Origin: Pictodentalium vernedei
Taxonomy: Eukaryota; Mollusca; Scaphopoda; Dentaliida; Dentaliidae
Assembly (NCBI GenBank): GCA_031216915.1
Contig: CM062293.1
Location: 147,134,285-147,198,284, forward strand
Direction of reading: 5' to 3'
Length of the DNA: 64,000 nucleotides
Below are positions 47,836 through 58,003 of the stretch, in pieces (position 1 is the stretch's first letter; every line of letters starts with the position of its first letter). The translations under genes and the position numbers were made by a program. The notes beneath the pieces are model-generated. The model was not told where the DNA came from and did not search any database. It saw only the letters and a program-made list of their open reading frames with translations.

Positions 47836-48002
47836 CTCTAGAGTGAAAATAAATCCAGAGCCAGACCTTTCAAGGGTATCTCAAGGGAATTTTCAAGCAT
47901 CTCCCAGGATCTGATCCTGAATTATTTCAATCATGTGTGATGTTAGTATACATACCAATTAACACTTTTTATACATGCATTCCTGACAAATAATACCTTT
48001 AC

Positions 48003-48169
48003 CTGATACAGATCCTTGGGAAGCTCTTTCCAGGAACTTCCCAATGGTGAGTATCTGGTGCAGGTTCTATTTCAGTCGATAAACTAGACTGAAGCATGGC
48101 CCTGCATAGCACATGGATACAGGAGGTTGAAGAGAAAACTGCGATTTGTTTCCCGTACATGAGCTGTAT
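48003..48169 (-). CDS. Candidate exon b of the same unrecognised gene
   Basis: Bounded by TGTGTCTCACAG (acceptor, 48170) and CAG followed by GTAAAG (donor, 48002). Only one of three frames is open throughout: LMYGKQIAVFSS, CRAMLQSSLSTE, HHWEVPGKSFPRIC. No family recognised. The introns on both sides would be short (56 and about 167 bp). Confidence 0.35.
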
Positions 48170-48225
48170 CTGTGAGACACATATGATGCCCCCGCAATGT
48201 CTACCACACACAAACTACATACTAC

Positions 48226-48344
48226 CGGTTTCCAGGTGAAATTCAACAAAAATTGACCAAGTTCAACAACCTGTAATTTTGTAAAATATGGAAGCAAATC
48301 AAAATCCTGACAATATGCACACCACTGGTACATGTACAAACATC
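48226..48344 (-). CDS. Candidate exon a of the same unrecognised gene
   Basis: Begins after TTTATTTCACAG (48345) and ends before a weak GTAGTA donor. Reads CLYMYQWCAYCQDFD and VELGQFLLNFTWKP. The phase is compatible with exon b. The acceptor lies only ~12 bp from the left end of a pearl-like element, so if real the upstream exons are separated by it. Confidence 0.28.
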
Positions 48345-48355
48345 CTGTGAAATAA

Positions 48356-49533
48356 ACTAGAGGCTCTAAAGAGCCTGTAATTGCTCGCCTGGAACTACAT
48401 ATAAAAATGTGATTTCCCATAGGCTTTCCATGGTAACTATGAGCTGAAATTGTGGCTATGTTTGCAACATTACATCAACATTACATGGGGATCATTGGTA
48501 GGTGTCCCAGTCCTCAATCATGTGATGTTTCAAAACATTTGACTTTGTAGTTTTTCGATGCACAATAACAAAATGAGAAGCATTTGTTGAGGAACTGCCA
48601 TAGACTATCCCTGCCAGGTTTGGTTCACATCAACTCAGTAGTTCTAGACAAGAAGATGAAAATGTGATTTCCCATAGGGTTTCTATAGTAACTATAAGCC
48701 ACCATGGCAACCATGTTTGCAACTCGATCAACATTAAATGAGGTTCATTGGTAGAGGGCGTCTCAGTCATCAACAATGCAAAGTTTCAAAACATTTGGCC
48801 CTGTGGTTTTAGAGGAGAAGATTTTTCAAAATCCACCAATCAGAATCAAAAAATGCTTCTGACTGCCATGTTTTTCGATGCACAGTAGCAAAACTGAGGA
48901 GCATTTTTAGAAGACATTCCATAGACTATCCCGGCCAGGTTTGGTTCACGTCGGCTCAGTAGTTCCAGAGAAGAAGATGAAAATGTGACTTCCCATAGGG
49001 TTTCTATAGTAACTATAAGCTATAATTGCGGCCATGTTTACATCCCGATCAACATTAAATGAGGAACCTTGGTAGAGGGGGTCCCAGTCATCATTTATGT
49101 GAAGTATCAAAACATTTGGCCGGGCAGTTTCAGAGGGGATGATTTTTGAAAATCCACCAACCAGAATCAAAGAATGCCTCTGGCAGCCATGTTTTCAAAC
49201 CCATGGGAACAAAATGAGGATCGTTTGTAGAGGATCTCCCATAGACTATCCCTGCCAGGTTTGGTTCACGTCGGCTCAGTAGTTCCAGAGAAGAAGATGA
49301 AAATGTGTTTCTCATAGGGTTTCTATAGTAACTGTAAGCCAAAATTGCAACCATGTTTGTAACCCGATCAACATTAAATGAGGATCATTGGTAGAGGGGG
49401 GCCCAGTCATCATTTATGTGAAGTTTCAAAACATTTGGCCTGGAAGAAGATGAAAATGTGAAATGTTTATGGACGCCAGATGCCAAGTGATGTGAAAAGC
49501 TCACATGGCCTTTTAGGCCAGGTGAGCTAAAAG
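48356..49533 (+). mobile_element. Pearl-like element P9
   Basis: ACTAGAGGCTCTAAAGAGCC hairpin, then TGCTCGCCTGGAAC. Four units of ~290 bp (GTGATTTCCCATAGG, ACCCGATCAACATTAAATG, CATTGGTAGAGGG, GGTTTGGTTCACGTCGG, AGTAGTTCCAGAGAAG). The right end is GGACGCCAGATGCCAAGTG then AGCTCACATGGCCTTTTAGG and CCAGGTGAGCTAAAA. Confidence 0.75.
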
Positions 49534-49862
49534 TTCTAGCTTAAAACTGCGAGAGGAGTTAGCCGGTCAAACAATGTACCTTAGATGTGGATGGACAGTG
49601 GATGGACGGACAGTAGATGGATGGATGGATGGATGTACAGAGGTAAAACAATATGCCCCCACAACAAAAAAATGCAATTTACACAATAAACACACACTAT
49701 CACTTAACCCTTTACCTAATGAATGGACTGCCTCCACAAGCAGAGTCGAAGGTTGCTCCCTGAATATGAGCCGAAAAGAGAAAGCATGACAGTGATAGTT
49801 TGTAATACAATGAAGAAAAACTCAATCAAACACATGTAGCTCTCAAAACTTCAATAAAAATA
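49534..49862. other. Pearl-like 3' fragment and MITE left end
   Basis: GAGGAGTTAGCCGG followed by GGATGGACGGACAG and GGATGGATGGATGG (49585-49635) is a lone 3' tract. TTAACCCTTTACCTAATG at 49704-49721 is a lone MITE left end. Confidence 0.55.
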
Positions 49863-50545
49863 ATAGGTTGTGTACAAGCCTGCAAATACATTTTTGTTTT
49901 TGTGTATGCCATGACAGACAAATGATATGTGACAGCGAAGTTATAATCCTGGGTCAAGGTCTTGAAACCCACCTGAGCAGGCAATGTGTGAAGTATGAAC
50001 AAAATCTGTCTGTTGAATCATTTTTTAAGGACCGCACAATGTTAGAACAGATGTGCAGTTTATGCCCTTCACCTCAAAGCTATGACCCTGGATCAAGTTC
50101 ATTATACACCCTCAAGTTATGGGCATGCATTACTTAAAGTATTAACAAGATCTGTCATTAAATCATTTTTTATGAACTGGATAGTTAGAATGGATGAATG
50201 GTCTATGACCTTGACCTTGGAGTTATGACCAGGGGTTAAGGTCATGACACCAATGAGCAACCATTATGTGAAGTTTGAACCAGATCGACCCATTGAATGA
50301 ATTTTTAAGGACCAGAAAAGTTAGAACAGACCAAGGGTCTGTGACCTTGATCTTGGAGCTATGAACTTGGGTCAAGGTTATAACACACTCTTGAGTCATA
50401 AGCAATGAAGTGTGAACAAGATCTGTTAATTGAATAATTTGTTATAAAGTTAGAATGGACAGACAGATGTAATGGATAAAAGGATGAATGGATCAAGCAG
50501 CTACTATATGCTCCCAGAAAAGTTTGGGGTGCATATAAAAGGACA
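49863..50545 (+). mobile_element. Pearl-like repeat P11 with GACCTTGACCTTGGAG core
   Basis: A ~125-bp unit (GTGTGAAGTATGAACAAAATC, CATTGAATGA, TTTTTAAGGACC, GACCTTGACCTTGGAG, TATGACC, GGGTCAAGGTC) occurs four times. It ends GACAGACAGATG, then TATATGCTCCCAGAAAAG and GGGGTGCATATAAAA, a 3' hairpin. Confidence 0.6.
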
Positions 50546-50649
50546 AAATTTCCTGCTATTATTATTCAACATTTTGGGGGAATTAATTTTTTCCAACTTC
50601 CTTTTTTCTGAGGGTAGGCAAGTAGGGTGGGATTTGCAAATCAACTTCC

Positions 50650-50903
50650 TTAACCCTTTACCTAACATGAAAAGCAGATGACCCTTGCTAAAAAAATTCT
50701 TGAATAACTAATTTTTTTCATTTTTTGTCTCAAAAACATAGGTTATGACCCCTCACTGGAACGAGCTCAATGAGCTCGTTCCAATGAGGGGTCATAACCT
50801 ATGTTTTTGAGACAAAAAATGAAAAAAAAATAATGAAAATTAATTGGAGATTTTTGAGAATAGCGCCGGCCGGTTTTGGCCGTTACGTTAGGTAAAGGGT
50901 TAA
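50650..50903. mobile_element. TTAA MITE, CCCTTTACC family (well preserved)
   Basis: TTAACCCTTTACCTAACAT and TTAGGTAAAGGGTTAA; centre AGGTTATGACCCCTCACTGG, GAACGAGCTCAATGAGCTCG and complement. The interior near the right has GCGCCGGCCGGTTTTGGCCG. Confidence 0.9.
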
Positions 50904-51346
50904 CCACACCTTGATACACTCTTGAGAGTAACATTAATCGCTGCAACCAAAGAATCAACTTACATGAAATGATGAGCACCTACAGCAGTGCGTTTATTTT
51001 CAACAGCTTATAATTTATTTATACATTACAAAATGAAAAGTGACAAATGCTTTTAAAATGCATTACATAAAGAAAAAGGAAATTCAATTTGCTTTTCATG
51101 ATTATGAAAAAAATGATGAAATTAATTTAATCAATATTAATTTTTTCAGTCTCCTGAACTCGGGGGGAACTGAGCAGTAAATCTAACAATAGAATTTTAT
51201 TAACCCATTGTTAATCAAAACAGCCAATCGACCAGTGCCGTACACAAAATTTGTTAGTTTATTACTGTTTGCTTCAAAAACATTGCTTTTGTTTTCTCAG
51301 TGGAATGAGCCCACAGAGCTAATGTTGGATGGTATTACATACAATA
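50904..51346. other. Gene-free; half MITE
   Basis: TTAACCCATTGTTAATC at 51200 through TCAGTGGAATGAGCCCACAG is the left half of a worn TTAA MITE; the rest is replaced by the next element. Confidence 0.45.
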
Positions 51347-51931
51347 ACAAGAGCGCATGTATCGCTGAAGCAATACAATGTCCCCTACCGGACTAATGAA
51401 CATTAATAATTATACAAATGTTATAACCTAGATGTGATCAGCATGAATTCCGTTGAAGCATTTCCAAAAAAAAATCCAGAAAATTGATATTTTGGCACTT
51501 TTCCATATTTCCAAGGGCCATAACTCACACAAGAATAATGCAATCAGGATGAAACTCAAACTTCATCTGTAAGTCATCGTTCTATAGTAGTTTACCAAAA
51601 ATGAAATCATTCCGTTGAAGCGTTTCCAAAAAAAACTCCGGAAAACTGATATTTTGGTGCTTTTTCCCATATTTCCAATGGCCGTAACTCACACAAGAAT
51701 AATGCAATCAGCATGAAACTCAAACTTGATCTGTAAGTCATCGTTCTATAGTAGTTTACCAAAAATGAAATCATTCCGTTGAAGCGTTTCCAAAAAAACT
51801 CCGGAAAACTAAAGTGTGACCTACAGACTCCCAGACTGACAGACCTACAGACTGACAGACCTACAGACTGACGGATGGACAGAGTGCAAACCTATAGTCC
51901 CCTCCGGCGATGCCAGTAGGAGACTAAAAAA
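51347..51931 (+). mobile_element. Pearl-like element P10
   Basis: AACAAGAGCGCATGTATCGC, then GTCCCCTACCGGACTAATG. Two ~170-bp units (CCATATTTCCAAGGGCC, AAGAATAATGCAATCAG, TTCCGTTGAAGC). The right end is GACTGACAGACCTACAGAC then TAGTCCCCTCCGGCG and CCAGTAGGAGACTAAAAA. The right hairpin arms match the left motif TCCCCTACCGGACTA only partly. Confidence 0.65.
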
Positions 51932-52070
51932 CATGATATTTTAGGAAGGGTACTAAAGAGCTTTAACTGGTAGAGGTAGAATGTCGGAAGTCCATATATG
52001 GGCTTTATTCTGAGGTACAGTAACTGCAACTCAAAGACTTCATATTCTGTGTATGTGCTTCATATCATCT

Positions 52071-52216
52071 TTAACCCTTTACCCAATGCAGATGATATCA
52101 AAATTTATTATTTGAAATATCATTTATAAAAAAATTTTGAAAAATAATTTTTTTTCAGGTTCTGAATTTGCCTTTTACGCGGGACAGATGTGACCGATTT
52201 GTTGGGTAAAGGATTA
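52071..52216. mobile_element. TTAA MITE, internally deleted
   Basis: TTAACCCTTTACCCAATGC and TTGGGTAAAGGATTAA ends; the central palindrome is missing, leaving 138 bp between the TTAA copies. Confidence 0.8.
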
Positions 52217-52419
52217 AAGTGAAATTATTAGTCTGCATGGAGGAGTAGCAGTAGTAGTACTATATCTTTCTTAACGTGACCTGCACATCCATTATACATA
52301 TATGCATTTATATTTTCCGAACAAATAGCACCCTGCCAGCTTGGCCCATAAGTCATGAATACTTCTGAATAAAACATTTATTACTGGGTGACAGATGAAG
52401 GCTCACAGACAACAGACCT

Positions 52420-53340
52420 TTGACAGATTACAGGTCACTGGGGCATTGTCATAAAACTATTAAAAGTCACCATAGGGTGACACAAAAAGTATGGCCGCCT
52501 CTTTACCAAATGCAAGAGTGACTTGATTTGATTCGATAATTTTGTGAATAAATAATTTTCCATAAATTTAAACATGTTGCACATCTCTAAGGCATGTGTA
52601 ACCATATCCTTAAGTTTCAACTCTCTACATTAAAAATTGTGGGAGGAGTTGATTACACCATGAAGGTACCCTAAATTAAAAAAATACTGAAAATTTTGTA
52701 AGTCAATAAAAGGCAATAATTTTGTGAAAAAATATTTTTTCTGCAAACTTTATAGATGGTGCACATCTTCAAGGCACATGTAACCATATCATAAAGTTTC
52801 AACTCTCTACATTAGAAACTGAGGAAGGGGTTAACCCTTAAGTCCTCAGATTAATTTTAAAGTATTTATGGCCTTTTTCTGCTTACATAGTTATTGATGA
52901 CTTGGCAGTGGTTCTACATCACTGCTGGCTGCCTATACAGGCAGCCAGCAGTGATGTAGAACCACTGCCAGGGAAAATTCAGTCTACACACAAGAGTAAT
53001 AAAAAAGATTACACAAGGGAGCACCTGTTTCAATGCAATATAAAAGTGGCGGTTTGGGGCTATATGGGGGCTTAAGGGTTAATGACACCATGAAGGTACC
53101 TTCTTTTAAAAAATACAGGAAATTTTCCAAGTTGATAACAGGCAATAACTGTAACAAAAACATACAGAGTTGCTTTGGCTGACCTTCTAACATGGTAATG
53201 TGCTGAATGTAGTTTGGTATTGTGCAAAATTTCAGATGGCCATCTTGAAAGATGTGAGTGTAGTGTAAGACACAACTTTGGGATGGAATGACAGACACTA
53301 GGAATACTATACACCCCATCAAGCAGGCAGGAGTACAACA
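52420..53340 (+). repeat. Pearl-like repeat P13 with TTAA MITE inside
   Basis: A ~170-bp unit (AGTTTCAACTCTCTACATTA, GAGGAGTTGATTACACC, ATGAAGGTACC, GGCAATAA) occurs three times. It ends TGGAATGACAGACAC and TATACACCCCATC. A MITE is inserted at 52831-53082. Confidence 0.55.
52831..53082. mobile_element. TTAA MITE, CCCTTAAG family, copy 2
   Basis: TTAACCCTTAAGTCCTC and GGGGGCTTAAGGGTTAA ends. The palindrome GCAGTGGTTCTACATCACTG, GCTGGCTGCCTATACAGG and complement is perfect over about 33 bp per arm. The neighbouring unit GGAGTTGATTACACCATG versus GGGGTTAA..AATGACACCATG supports TTAA as target. Confidence 0.85.
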
Positions 53341-53373
53341 ATAATAAATTTTGTTATCCTGTATGTTAGATGA

Positions 53374-53445
53374 GAGGTTATTTATTTATTTATTTGAGTT
53401 TAATGACACTTTTGATTGCCAGGGTCACCTCATGTCAGAGGGCAA
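53374..53445 (-). mobile_element. SINE tail fragment
   Basis: TTTATTTATTTATTTGAGTT, AATGACACTTTTGATTGCC and GGGTCACCTCATGTC match the alternative SINE tail; the body is missing. Confidence 0.6.
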
Positions 53446-53572
53446 AGGTTAAACAACAGAGTTCTAGAATGTACGTATCAGCCTCAGCACTAGCACTGGT
53501 ATGCATATCTATATCTATATCACTCTGCCTTTTTCTCACTTACAAAATCTGAAATGAAAGTCTCAACTTGTT

Positions 53573-55368
53573 AAGACATGTACATGTATAGTATGTGACA
53601 CAGCAATGACAAACATCTAGGTAATGACCTGATAACAAAGGTACATATAAAGTATTGCAATGGTCTGTACATAAATACTGACCATAGCCTGTAACAAATG
53701 TATAGGTAAAGTATTGTAAAGGTGGGTGAAAGTCAGATGCTAAACTAGAAAAGAAATCCTTGAGTCCCAGAGTGGGTCTGACTGAACCCCAAAATATTTG
53801 TTCTCATAGCACAGTGATAACAAAGGCACCCCAAAACACACTCGTTCCTGTCCCAAGGTGAAAACAAAGGTACCCAAGAAGTTTCGTGAAGATCAGTTCA
53901 TAAATACGAGCTGCATAGAAGTTGTGACAAAAAACTGATTGGACCTAATTTCGGTACAAAGTGGCCACTGGCAGCCATCTTGAATTTTGGACTGCACCCA
54001 GAAACACTCGTTCTCGTCCCAAGGTGATAACAAAGGTACCCAAGAAGTTTCGTGAAGATCGGTTGATAAATACAGCCTCTAGCCCAAGCCATATTGACAT
54101 GTGCACTTACAGTGTATAAGTAGCATTGAATAAATCAAAGTTCATCTAATTTGCTAAATTTCTGCACGAGAAAAAAACCCGTACTATATGTGATGTATTC
54201 CATGTTACTAAACATTCATAAAAAAATTTATTCAAATCAGAACTTTCATACAGAAGTTCTGTACAAAAGACTAATTGCACTAATTTTGGTACAAAATGGC
54301 TGCTGGTGGCCATCTTGAATTTCAGACCACACCCAAAAACACTCGTTCTCATCCCCGGTGATAACAAAGGCACCCAAGAAGTTTCGTAAAGATCGGTTCA
54401 TAAATACGGCCTCTAGCCTGAGCTGTATAGAAGTTGTGTACAAAAAACTGATTAGACCTAATTGCGGTACAAAATGGCCACTGGCAGCCATCTTGAATTT
54501 TGGACCGCACCCAGAAACACTCGTTCTCGTCCCAAGGTGATAATAAAGGTACCCAAGACGTTTCGTGAAGATCGGTTCATAAATACAGACTCTAGTCCAA
54601 GGCGTATCGACATGTGTACTTACTGTGTGTAAGTAGCACTGAAAAAATCAAAGTTCATCTAACTTGCATAATTTCTGCACGAGAAAGAAACCCGTATTAT
54701 ATGTGATGTATCCCATGGTACTAAACATTCACACAAAAAATTATTCAAATCAGCTCTTTCATATGGAAGTTCTGTGTAAAAATCTGACTGCACCTAATTT
54801 TGTACAAAATGGCTGCCATCGGCCTTCTTGAATTTCGGACCGGACCCAAAAACACTCGTTCTCGTCCCACGGTGATACAAAGGTACCCAAGAAGTTTCGT
54901 AAAGATCGGTTCATAAATACGGCCTCTAGCCCGAGCCGTATTGGCATTTGCACTTATAGTGCTGAAAGTAACACTAAATACATCAAAGTTAGTCTAATTT
55001 GCATAATTTACGCACGAGAAAAAAACCCTTATTATATGTGATGTATCCCATGGTACTAAACATTCATACAAAAAATTTTTCAAATCAGCGCTTTCATATG
55101 AAAGTTCTGTGCAAAAATCTGATTGCACCTAATTTTGTACAAAATGGCTGCCAGCGGCCAACTTGAATTTCGGATCGGACCCCAAAACACTCGTTCTCGT
55201 CCCACGGTCATAACAAAGGTACCCAAGAAGTTTCGTAAAGATCGGTTCATAAATACGGCCTCTAGCCCGACCCGTATTGAATTGTTGATGGACAGACAGA
55301 CAGATGGATGACGGATGACTGGCCATGGCATAAGCTCAAATTTGGCTTTGCCAAAGTTGAGCTAAAAA
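53573..55368 (+). mobile_element. Pearl-like element, family P1, copy 4
   Basis: The 5' end is shortened by ~17 bp (AATGAAAG joined to TCTCAACTTG). Units at about 53956, 54292, 54471, 54806 and 55140 keep the 336-179-335-334 order. The 3' tract GACAGACAGACAGATGG precedes AGCTCAAATTTGGC and CAAAGTTGAGCTAAAAA. Confidence 0.8.
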
Positions 55369-55698
55369 AGGTTACCCACTTTATAGGACTCACAAATCAG
55401 ATGTTGCTTACCAGTTTGGATTTTTCAGTGAAGCAGAACTTGTTTACTACAGTAATCATGCACTACTCCACCTCATGCCGGTTCCACATGAAGTCCCTTA
55501 TCATAAACTGTAATTAACTCGCAATTATAACATTTAAGCATAAATGATTCCAGTGGCAAATGTAAATATTTTGCTACGGAATTAGCACGAAGTAAACAAA
55601 GACCAGCCTGATCTGAAGGACATCAATAATGCAGCACTCAATGTTCTGCATGTTTATTCTTTAATACAGCACAGAAAAAACATCACAAAGTCTTTTAC
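55369..55698. other. Gene-free stretch
   Basis: Nothing recognised. Confidence 0.4.
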
Positions 55699-55913
55699 TT
55701 AACCCTTTACATAATGCACAGGATATCAAAATTTAATATTTTAATTATTATTTTTTCAATTTTTAAAAAAATCTCCATAAAACCATATCATGTGACTCCT
55801 TCACTGGAACGAGCTCAATGAGCTCATTCCAATGAGGGGTTACATGACATTGTTTTGTTGAAATTGTTTTTAAAATAATATTTTTTCAACTGCTGCATTA
55901 GGTAATGGGTTAA
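55699..55913. mobile_element. TTAA MITE, CCCTTTAC family
   Basis: TTAACCCTTTACATAATGC, right end TTAGGTAATGGGTTAA; centre TCATGTGACTCCTTCACTGG, AACGAGCTCAATGAGCTC and complement. Confidence 0.8.
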
Positions 55914-56139
55914 CATGAATAGTAGATGACACATAAAAAATTTCTTGAATCACTAAAGTTTATAATTTTTTGTTGAAGAGAAAAAAAGAAGTTCATGAAC
56001 CCTCATTGGAATGAGCTCATTCCAATGAGGGATCATAAACTATGTTTTTTGAGGCAAAAATTGGTAAAATACCATTTGAATGGATATTTTTCTGAATAGC
56101 ACATACAGATTATTGCCATTATGTTAGATAAAGAGTTAA
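55910..56139. mobile_element. Second TTAA MITE abutting the first
   Basis: Shares the TTAA of its neighbour; left end reduced to CATGAATAGTAGATGAC, right end TGTTAGATAAAGAGTTAA, centre GAACCCTCATTGGAATGAG and complement. Confidence 0.65.
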
Positions 56140-56545
56140 CTTCTGCTTTCAGGGATCATGACAGCTCATTGGTTATTAAATCGCAATAAACAAACTATTG
56201 CTTTGAATAGATGCATGTTAGTGTAGCATAAAATCTTTTTACGTAGTGCCAATGGTGCACATTGAACTTAAAAAATTAGTTGGGCACCCAAAATACAGCA
56301 TTTGGCACCAAAACTACACTTTTCGTAGGTCCCAAAGACTTTTTAATTTATTATTTCGATGCATTTGGCACCAAAAGTACACTTTTCGTAGGTCCCAAAG
56401 ACTTTTTAATTTATTATTTCGATGCATCGTTTTCAATAAAATTGCTGAAGACACAGGCGAGATAGAATTTACAATCTGTCAGGTAATCTGTAGGCAACAA
56501 CCATGGCTCTTTGTTATGGGTCAAATGAATTAATGGTTTATCCAT
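56140..56545. other. Gene-free stretch containing a 63-bp duplication
   Basis: The only structure is the tandem duplication listed separately at 56298-56423. Confidence 0.4.
56298..56423 (+). repeat. 63-bp tandem duplication
   Basis: GCATTTGGCACCAAAACTAC through TTTATTATTTCGAT occurs twice in a row, with one A/G difference seen. Confidence 0.9.
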
Positions 56546-56712
56546 TTAACCCTTTACCTGATGAACTGGACGCATCTGCCCAAGTTTACAAATTAAGTAG
56601 TTAAAAAAAATATATATATTTTAAAAAATATCAACGAAGCCATATCATGTGAGCCCTCATTGGAATGCACTCGATGTGCTTGTTCCAATGAGGGGTCACA
56701 AGATATGGTTAA
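56546..56712. mobile_element. TTAA MITE, right end replaced
   Basis: TTAACCCTTTACCTGATG at left, centre CATATCATGTGAGCCCTCA and GGGGTCACAAGATATGG; the right end is cut at GGTTAA, where the next MITE begins. Confidence 0.7.
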
Positions 56713-56960
56713 CTGGTTGAGTGCTAGAAGCCACTATCGGGGCTTACAAAAAAAATGAGGATACCAGAGCAAAAGCCAATGTTTTCCTTGCTGATGTTTC
56801 ATATTCAATCAAACCCAAATAACATTTTGATAAAATAAATTGGTTCTATTATAAATTACTGGACAGAACCTGTAGGCAGTCTCCAATAATTTGTAATAGA
56901 ACAAATTTTGAATAACAAATTTAGACCACCAAAAATATAATTTAGCCCTCAACCAGTTAA
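56709..56960. mobile_element. TTAA MITE, CTGGTTGAGTGC family (whole)
   Basis: TTAACTGGTTGAGTGCTAG and TAGCCCTCAACCAGTTAA are inverted ends; the inner sequence has GGTTCTATTATAAATTACTGG and AATTTGTAATAGAACAAATT arms. Partial relatives at 11036 and 43166. Confidence 0.75.
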
Positions 56961-57042
56961 GCTGATTCTTATCAAAAACATTTCTTTGTTACTTAATCTT
57001 TTTTATCTTGCTTAATCTTTTTATGCACCCAAACAAAATTTT

Positions 57043-57067
57043 GGGGGGGGGGGGGGGGGGGGGGGGG
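57043..57067. repeat. G homopolymer, ~25 bp
   Basis: Uninterrupted G run, preceded by ACAAAATTTT. A site of likely sequencing error. Confidence 0.9.
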
Positions 57068-57300
57068 CATTTTGTGTTTGGCATTTCCATCCACCCGTCT
57101 GTCCATCAGGATGATTTTTGTGTCCACTCCATAACTCTGAGATACTTCATTTGATTTTGTTGAAACTTGGCAGACATGTTGCTTATGGGGAGACGATGTG
57201 TCACACACAAACTTTCTTTTGTTCCATGGAGGTCAAGGTCACAGATAAGGTCATAGTTCAGGGCATCTGTGGCCGTGCGGTCACTCTTAGTCTTGTTTAT
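57068..57300. repeat. Dispersed-repeat fragment
   Basis: GTCCATCAGGATGATTTTTG, AACTTGGCAGACATGTTGC and GGAGGTCAAGGTCAC have the style of other pearl-like cores, but no ends are visible. Confidence 0.4.
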
Positions 57301-58003
57301 AATTCTTTAGGAAGATAATAAATTAGTTTCTACCAGTTTATTTGGAGTGTATAAATTTTGTGTAAATAATCATGAAATTATTTTGTAAACATTAATAATG
57401 GCCTTTAATACTTTATTTATTATGTTTTATTGATTTACTAGTTTTAGTTTTTATTATCTATATTTATATCGTCTGTGTTTTTTGGCCACTAAAATACTTA
57501 AAAAGAGCAAGTAATACTAAATTAAAATATCGTACTTTGAGTACTACAAGGCACCATCTGCAATGCTTTAGCATTGCTCAGGGCACCTTGTTGTACTCCA
57601 AGGATAGTACATGGTTAATTTGTTCTCATTTACAATCAGATTCCATTTGGCACAAAAAAACTTTCATTTGACACCAAAAAAAAGAGCCACGCCTGGCATT
57701 GAATAATATGCCCAATAGGCTTTTTTGGAATACATATCCAGTTTTTATCCAATAAATAACCGCTATTTGTATAAATTGATCTAAAGTTAACCAGACCAAA
57801 AATCAAGGACAAAGAAATGCCCTAAAATGTTGAAAATGCTCCAAGTTGGAAAAGGTCCATACCTCATGCAAAATTTGTACTGAACCCCAATTCAAACATG
57901 ACTTGTAGTTTGGTCTAATTGAGTCACATGCCAAATTTGTTTGAGGTCAAATAAGTAGAACTAAAAGTTATAGCCTGTTAACCAGAATGATGAAGGAAAT
58001 TAA
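57301..58003. other. Gene-free stretch with a hairpin
   Basis: 57539-57598 forms an imperfect stem: AGTACTACAAGGCACC, ATGCTTTAGCAT, GGGCACCTTGTTGTACT. Nothing else recognised. Confidence 0.5.
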
